Position numbers and translations under genes: made by a program. Below the pieces are notes generated by a model. The model did not search any database, was not told the DNA's origin, and saw only the letters and a list, made by a program, of their open reading frames with translations. From the NCBI GenBank assembly GCA_030407315.1, contig JALQPE010002462.1, forward strand, positions 1 through 64,000: a stretch of DNA of 64,000 nucleotides. The letters run 5' to 3'. The stretch comes from Asparagopsis taxiformis. Lineage: Eukaryota > Rhodophyta > Florideophyceae > Bonnemaisoniales > Bonnemaisoniaceae. Shown one piece after another: positions 59,873-64,000 of this stretch; the stretch's first letter is position 1, and each line of letters begins with the position of its first letter.

Positions 59873-62080
59873 TCATATCATCGGTTTACCATCATGACCC
59901 TTGGAACAGAGTCTAGTAGCTGGTCTAACAAAAGTCTCAGCTCCATTGCGTCTGCACGCACACTCGGCTCCATCTGAACCCGTCATACAATGACATCTCT
60001 CGTCATCATTCACACATCTCACGACTCCGTCAAACAAATAATCATTCTCATCGATCATTCCATCCGTACCAAATCCAAGCGCAGAAGCAATGATATGATA
60101 TATCTCCGTATTGTCCATGATACCCGTCACACGCTCTGCACCGGGTCCGTACCCGAAGATTCCAACGTCCTGCATGGTATGCACACCGGATCTCTCGAAC
60201 GGCGGAAGATTACCTGACAAGAATATTCCATTCACTGCATCTTCTGGGTTGTTGAGGGCACCATTCTCGGTTCGGATAACGGGCGTCTTGATTGACGAGC
60301 TCACCCTGTAGTCGTCCGTGTGATCGGGGAAGTTATTCATTCCCGAAGCCAGAACTGTGCGCACGTCCCATGAATCTGGGAAATTGTCCCCATTCTCATC
60401 AACGTAATCCGGGAATCCAGCACCGCTGTAGATACCAAATGCAGTTCGTCGTGCTTGATTCGCCTTGCGAACTCGCGCACCCGTTGTTTCATCAATCTCA
60501 TTTGTGAACAGGTTGCCAGCATTGTCCACAACTGGGGCACACAAATGGTCAGCATCTGAAACTAGCTGTTCCTCGCTCGCGATGACAGCCTCTTCGTAGA
60601 CCTTTCTATCAACAGTTCCAAACACATCGTATCCATGCGCGTGATCAGCAGTGACAATGATGAGTGTGTCCTCACCATGCGTCTTAGCCCACTCAACGAC
60701 TTGCCCAACGGTGTTTTCCATCTCGATTAGATCAGACAGCGTGCGTGGAACATCTAGAGGATGAGCTGACTTATCAATGGAAGCAGCTTCGACCTGCAAG
60801 TAAAAACCGTTCTCATTCTTGGAAAGTACCTTGATAGCGGACATGACCATCTCATCCAGATTGGGCTGATCCATGGGCGGAACTCCATCCCCCGTCGGTG
60901 AGTTTTCACTAACGTTCATATTCTCCTTAAAAACATTTCGATCCAACCATACCTCCATGTTGCCTGCATGCGAAACCGTGAGCAACTTTTTGGTATTTGG
61001 GTCGTCGGCGGCTGCCAGCATCTCCTCTCTGGTGTGTGTGACCGTGTATCCTGCCCTGGAATAATTTTTGTACATATTAGACCCATCGACAGACCCTTCC
61101 GGGATGAAGAAGCGTCCACCTCCCCCCATGAGCACATCCGGCTGCACAGCGAGTACACAATCATCACATCCGTTCAAGGCCTGTGCGGTAATAATAGCCT
61201 TCTCTGCCCTGCGTCTCGTGTGCGCCCACACGGCTGCTGGAGTGGCGTCTTGAACTTCAGCAGTGGTGACAACACCAACGGACATATTAAAATTTCGCTT
61301 GATATGTTCGGCGATGTTCTCATGTTTTGGATGTCCGAAATTGTCATCGCCAGAGTCTGCGTACACACCGAGTGCATTCACTGAAGACTTGTGGCCAGTG
61401 TTCATGGACGATGCGGAATTAGCAGAATCGGTAATGATCGAATCAACTCCAGATGGATTCTGAAGACCGAAATGCGGGAACTTTTCAATGAACAACAAGT
61501 CATTGAACTTTCCATGCACCATTCCCCGAGAAACAAGTCTGGCAGCAGACATCATCGGCAGTGCCATACCGTCACCAACGAAAAGTATAACGTTCTTCGC
61601 GCGTCTCCTCGTCGGCTCTCGGATCAGATACATAACTTCTGTACGAACGCCTCTAGCGTACACGGAGACTTTGACGTGACCCTTGCCGAATTTCTGTGGG
61701 AACATTACGTTTCTGTATGTAACGGCATAGGACTCATAACCGTCCGGTGTCTCATCTGCGGAATCTTCGAAAACTTCCAGCGTCCAGTTACGCAACACGG
61801 GCTGCTTGTTGAATACATTCTCAGGCGTCAGGACGTCACCGGACGGCATGTACAACTTGATGTCCATCTCCTGACGCCAGTCTGGGTTGATTGGAGCGCC
61901 AACGGGCAGATGAAGGGCAACCTGGAAGTCGAAGAAAGTGTTGCATTGCATATTGGCAGTATCAATGGGATAGATGCAGACATTTTTGCCTTGTACACAG
62001 CCGAAGTGACGCTCCGGTTTCTGCAGTGCGGCTGCAAGTAGAGCAAGGGTTGAGACGAGGATTAGGTGGCGGGTAATCAT
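59873..62080 (-). CDS. Secreted PhoA-type alkaline phosphatase (735 aa)
   Basis: The ATG at 62080 opens a signal peptide (MITRHLILVSTLALLAAALQ). A roughly 140-residue N-terminal beta-type domain precedes the phosphatase core. Active-site features: D170 (FVGDGM), the phosphorylated Ser S219 in TDSANS, E431/D436/H440 (EAASIDKSAH), D479/H480 (TADHAHG) and H634 (GVHTMQDV). These form the two-zinc, one-magnesium site of the family, which releases phosphate from monoesters outside the cell. The C-terminus adds a Cys-rich tail (CVNDDERCHCMTG...CACRRNG). It is longer than the bacterial enzyme because of the N-terminal domain and this tail. The TATA box lies at 62160-62167. Confidence 0.95.
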   Translation of the reverse strand: MITRHLILVSTLALLAAALQKPERHFGCVQGKNVCIYPIDTANMQCNTFFDFQVALHLPVGAPINPDWRQEMDIKLYMPSGDVLTPENVFNKQPVLRNWTLEVFEDSADETPDGYESYAVTYRNVMFPQKFGKGHVKVSVYARGVRTEVMYLIREPTRRRAKNVILFVGDGMALPMMSAARLVSRGMVHGKFNDLLFIEKFPHFGLQNPSGVDSIITDSANSASSMNTGHKSSVNALGVYADSGDDNFGHPKHENIAEHIKRNFNMSVGVVTTAEVQDATPAAVWAHTRRRAEKAIITAQALNGCDDCVLAVQPDVLMGGGGRFFIPEGSVDGSNMYKNYSRAGYTVTHTREEMLAAADDPNTKKLLTVSHAGNMEVWLDRNVFKENMNVSENSPTGDGVPPMDQPNLDEMVMSAIKVLSKNENGFYLQVEAASIDKSAHPLDVPRTLSDLIEMENTVGQVVEWAKTHGEDTLIIVTADHAHGYDVFGTVDRKVYEEAVIASEEQLVSDADHLCAPVVDNAGNLFTNEIDETTGARVRKANQARRTAFGIYSGAGFPDYVDENGDNFPDSWDVRTVLASGMNNFPDHTDDYRVSSSIKTPVIRTENGALNNPEDAVNGIFLSGNLPPFERSGVHTMQDVGIFGYGPGAERVTGIMDNTEIYHIIASALGFGTDGMIDENDYLFDGVVRCVNDDERCHCMTGSDGAECACRRNGAETFVRPATRLCSKGHDGKPMI

Positions 62081-62159
62081 TGTTTTCTATACAGATGGAA
62101 TGGGGTTGACGAGATCTGACGAAGAGGTGCGTTTGGTGATTTAGATGCTATTGGATGCA

Positions 62160-62167
62160 TATTTATA
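62160..62167 (-). promoter_or_regulatory. TATA box of the alkaline phosphatase gene
   Basis: TATAAATA on the minus strand, 80 bases upstream of the ATG. Confidence 0.7.
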
Positions 62168-63923
62168 TGCGATGCTGGACATGAGATAAGATACTTTGAA
62201 CCATTGGTTTTGGCATGACCTGTGTGAGATGATGCGACTCGGTATGTTGGCTGGTGTAAGAAGGTGTTGCGATATGCGAGTGGGAGGTTTGTAGAGCTGC
62301 GTGATAATCGCAATAATGGGATTTTCGATGCGCATCGTGGCGACTTGGATTGGGAAACAGTGGTACGAAGGAATCTTAAAAGTGAATGTAGGAAGCATTG
62401 AATCTCTGGCACTTGACCTTGTCGTGTGTCTAGGCACCTGCGTCACTAGATGCTTAGGGCACTGATGATGCACCCTTGTATGGATCAAAGTCATCAGTTC
62501 AATTTTTTCTCAACATCTTTAAAAAACAGCATTTAAGGACACGTGTTCAAGTCATTAAAACTCCGATGAGGTGCAGTTGTGGATGACTGCCGGGATATTC
62601 ACACGTGGTTGATACCAAGTGACCGACCGATATATCCATTGATCGCGATGTTATACATCCAGATTGGTGGGAGACAGACTGTCTTGGCAGTAGTCGTGAA
62701 TCAAGACCTTTTTCGAATTGAAATCGGTTGTGTCTATGCGCAGGTGCCGAGACGTCCTCAACTCGCTGGCGATAGCCGCGAGTGAATCATTCTCAAGATT
62801 CATGTGTTGAGATTCCGGCGCCACGTCAATGGCTATACGTGATTCGGAAACGTCCAATGCAATTGCTTGTGAATATTTCATCCATCTACACTTACGGAGC
62901 AACCTTCTCTCGCATCCCCAGGTAAGATTGCGCGAGTGAAGAGAAGGCGTATTGCATCATGCCAAGCAATATCTGTGGATCAAAATAGGCATCAAGCCGA
63001 TAGAGTTTAGTGCAAAGCACGAGAGAATATGGTTTTCCGACACGATTGCGCTATCCGCTCCATCGATTTGTGCTTCATTCTTTCGTCACGAACAATTGCA
63101 TCACACACAGTTTACAGCTCTGTTTCAATTTCCGATTCGTAATCAACTTCTATCGTTGCACGCTTCGTTTTCCGCTGCTTTTCATACTCTCCGCGTCTCC
63201 CATTGTCGACTTGCTCGCTTTCCGAGCTACAGAAGTTGACCGTTGCTCACCACGGTCACTTGCCCAACGCACCCCAGAGTAGTAGCCCCCGCCGTGCTCC
63301 TCACCTGCTACCTGGCACACCTTTTACTCCTCTCGGAGAACAGAGGCGTGGATAATAAACACAAGTCTGGGCACTGTCTCCCGCACTGGGTCGACTGTTC
63401 CAATACGCCCTGCATGGCCTCTTCTTGCCTCCTGCAAAATAATATCCCGCGACTTGTGAGCCAATCAGCTCCGCGCTTCAACCGTCCGTGAGCTATCTTT
63501 ACTCCCGCAGTGGCTGGGTTCACCGTTGGAATGCGCGTCACATCAAAAGACAGTCTCTGACTACAGCAATGACACCTTGCTAAACCAAATGTCCACACGG
63601 CGGAGTTTACAGTTCTCTGGTACAAATCGAGCTGTTGGCACACAGCATTTGATGGTCATCAAGTTCCTTCACCGAATCATTCGATACGCACAGCACGGCG
63701 GGTATGAATGCCTTGATATGTCGTACCTACCCGCCCGGGAGCGATTTTTGGAATCCGGGGTACGCTTGGGTGACACCACACATTGTGCTGGCCTCACATA
63801 GCACTGCGACCCGCGTCGTTATGGTACTGGTGCTCAAATTTATCACATAGCACGTCGCCACGGCACGCTATCAGCTTGGCGCAATCACTTTCGATTTCTG
63901 ATAAGCGCACTGCATCTATCGCC
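62168..63923. other. Intergenic region, right end
   Basis: No gene is supported. Frames on both strands are short and featureless. The minus frame 62651-62881 (ALDVSESRIAIDV) is faintly like the start of a YqgF-type fold but ends too soon. Confidence 0.4.
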
Positions 63924-64000
63924 ATGGAAGTGGAAGCTGCCGTGCATGTTGGGGCCGTTTACAATCTTTTGGCATTGTCGGACAATGCTGGTTTGAGCGT
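63924..64000 (+). CDS. Possible gene start, runs off the window
   Basis: ATG in good context (ATCGCCATGG) begins MEVEAAVHVGAVYNLLALSD and stays open to the window edge. At 25 codons no family can be named, and it may be chance. Confidence 0.25.
   Translation, partial: MEVEAAVHVGAVYNLLALSDNAGLS

Noticed and set aside
62651..62902. YqgF-like start (ALDVSESRIAIDV) on the minus strand
   Set aside because: Only the first strand pattern fits. The frame ends before any catalytic residue, and no continuing exon could be found.

Overview
This is eukaryotic nuclear DNA. It carries three Pol III tRNA genes, TATA boxes about 50-130 bases ahead of most host ATGs, secreted proteins with signal peptides, and four superfamilies of eukaryotic transposable elements. 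Host genes look short and intronless, and they use TAA, TAG and TGA as ordinary stops. The mix of a PhoA-type alkaline phosphatase, a GT92 glycosyltransferase, expanded secreted Cu/Zn-SOD-like proteins and a Ty3 element of the kind known from oomycetes suggests an intron-poor alga, most likely a red alga. An oomycete-like protist is the main alternative. This placement is inference, not proof.

The left half (1-34.2 kb) is a graveyard of mobile elements. (1) Two diverged copies of a large minus-strand gene (about 1.35-5.0 kb and 6.4-9.6 kb) combine a ParB/sulfiredoxin-like N-terminal domain, a charged low-complexity linker and a C-terminal region resembling a 2-oxoglutarate/Fe(II) dioxygenase. 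Each copy is bracketed by nested palindromic units built from a 37-bp palindrome. I know of no named element family with this layout. (2) An intact 1267-codon Tnp2/CACTA-like transposase gene follows (10.7-14.5 kb). (3) A 35-bp tandem array of hairpins (16.3-16.9 kb) abuts and truncates a degenerate Ty3/gypsy element (16.9-21.1 kb). (4) A decayed PIF/Harbinger pair lies at 22.5-26.1 kb (Myb/SANT-like protein plus DDE transposase). (5) A complete 7.3-kb Mutator-like element (26874-34170) has long terminal inverted repeats, a perfect 9-bp target duplication, a Ulp1 protease/FAR1-like gene and a MULE transposase gene.

The middle (34.6-45.8 kb) is host-like: a small secreted protein, a small conserved-looking protein, three tRNA-Asn(GTT) genes, a possible mitoribosomal mL54 gene, and a minus-strand array of four intact secreted Cu/Zn-SOD-like genes plus one inverted SOD relic. 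All four SODs keep the metal ligands but lack the canonical disulfide cysteine, and they share a different four-cysteine pattern.

The right part (45.9-59.7 kb) holds two nearly identical 6.0-kb Ty3 chromodomain retrotransposons in opposite orientation. One sits in the promoter region and the other inside the coding sequence of a single GT92 gene. Each has its own 5-bp target duplication (ATCAG, CACTC), so they are two independent insertions. Their 5' leader carries five hairpins with a constant core and covarying outer stems. A convergent alkaline phosphatase gene follows (59.9-62.1 kb). The last 1.9 kb has no gene I can support beyond a possible gene start at the edge.

In several elements the reading frame is broken mainly by in-frame stop codons rather than frameshifts. 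In three coding sequences it is broken by short near-perfect palindromes.
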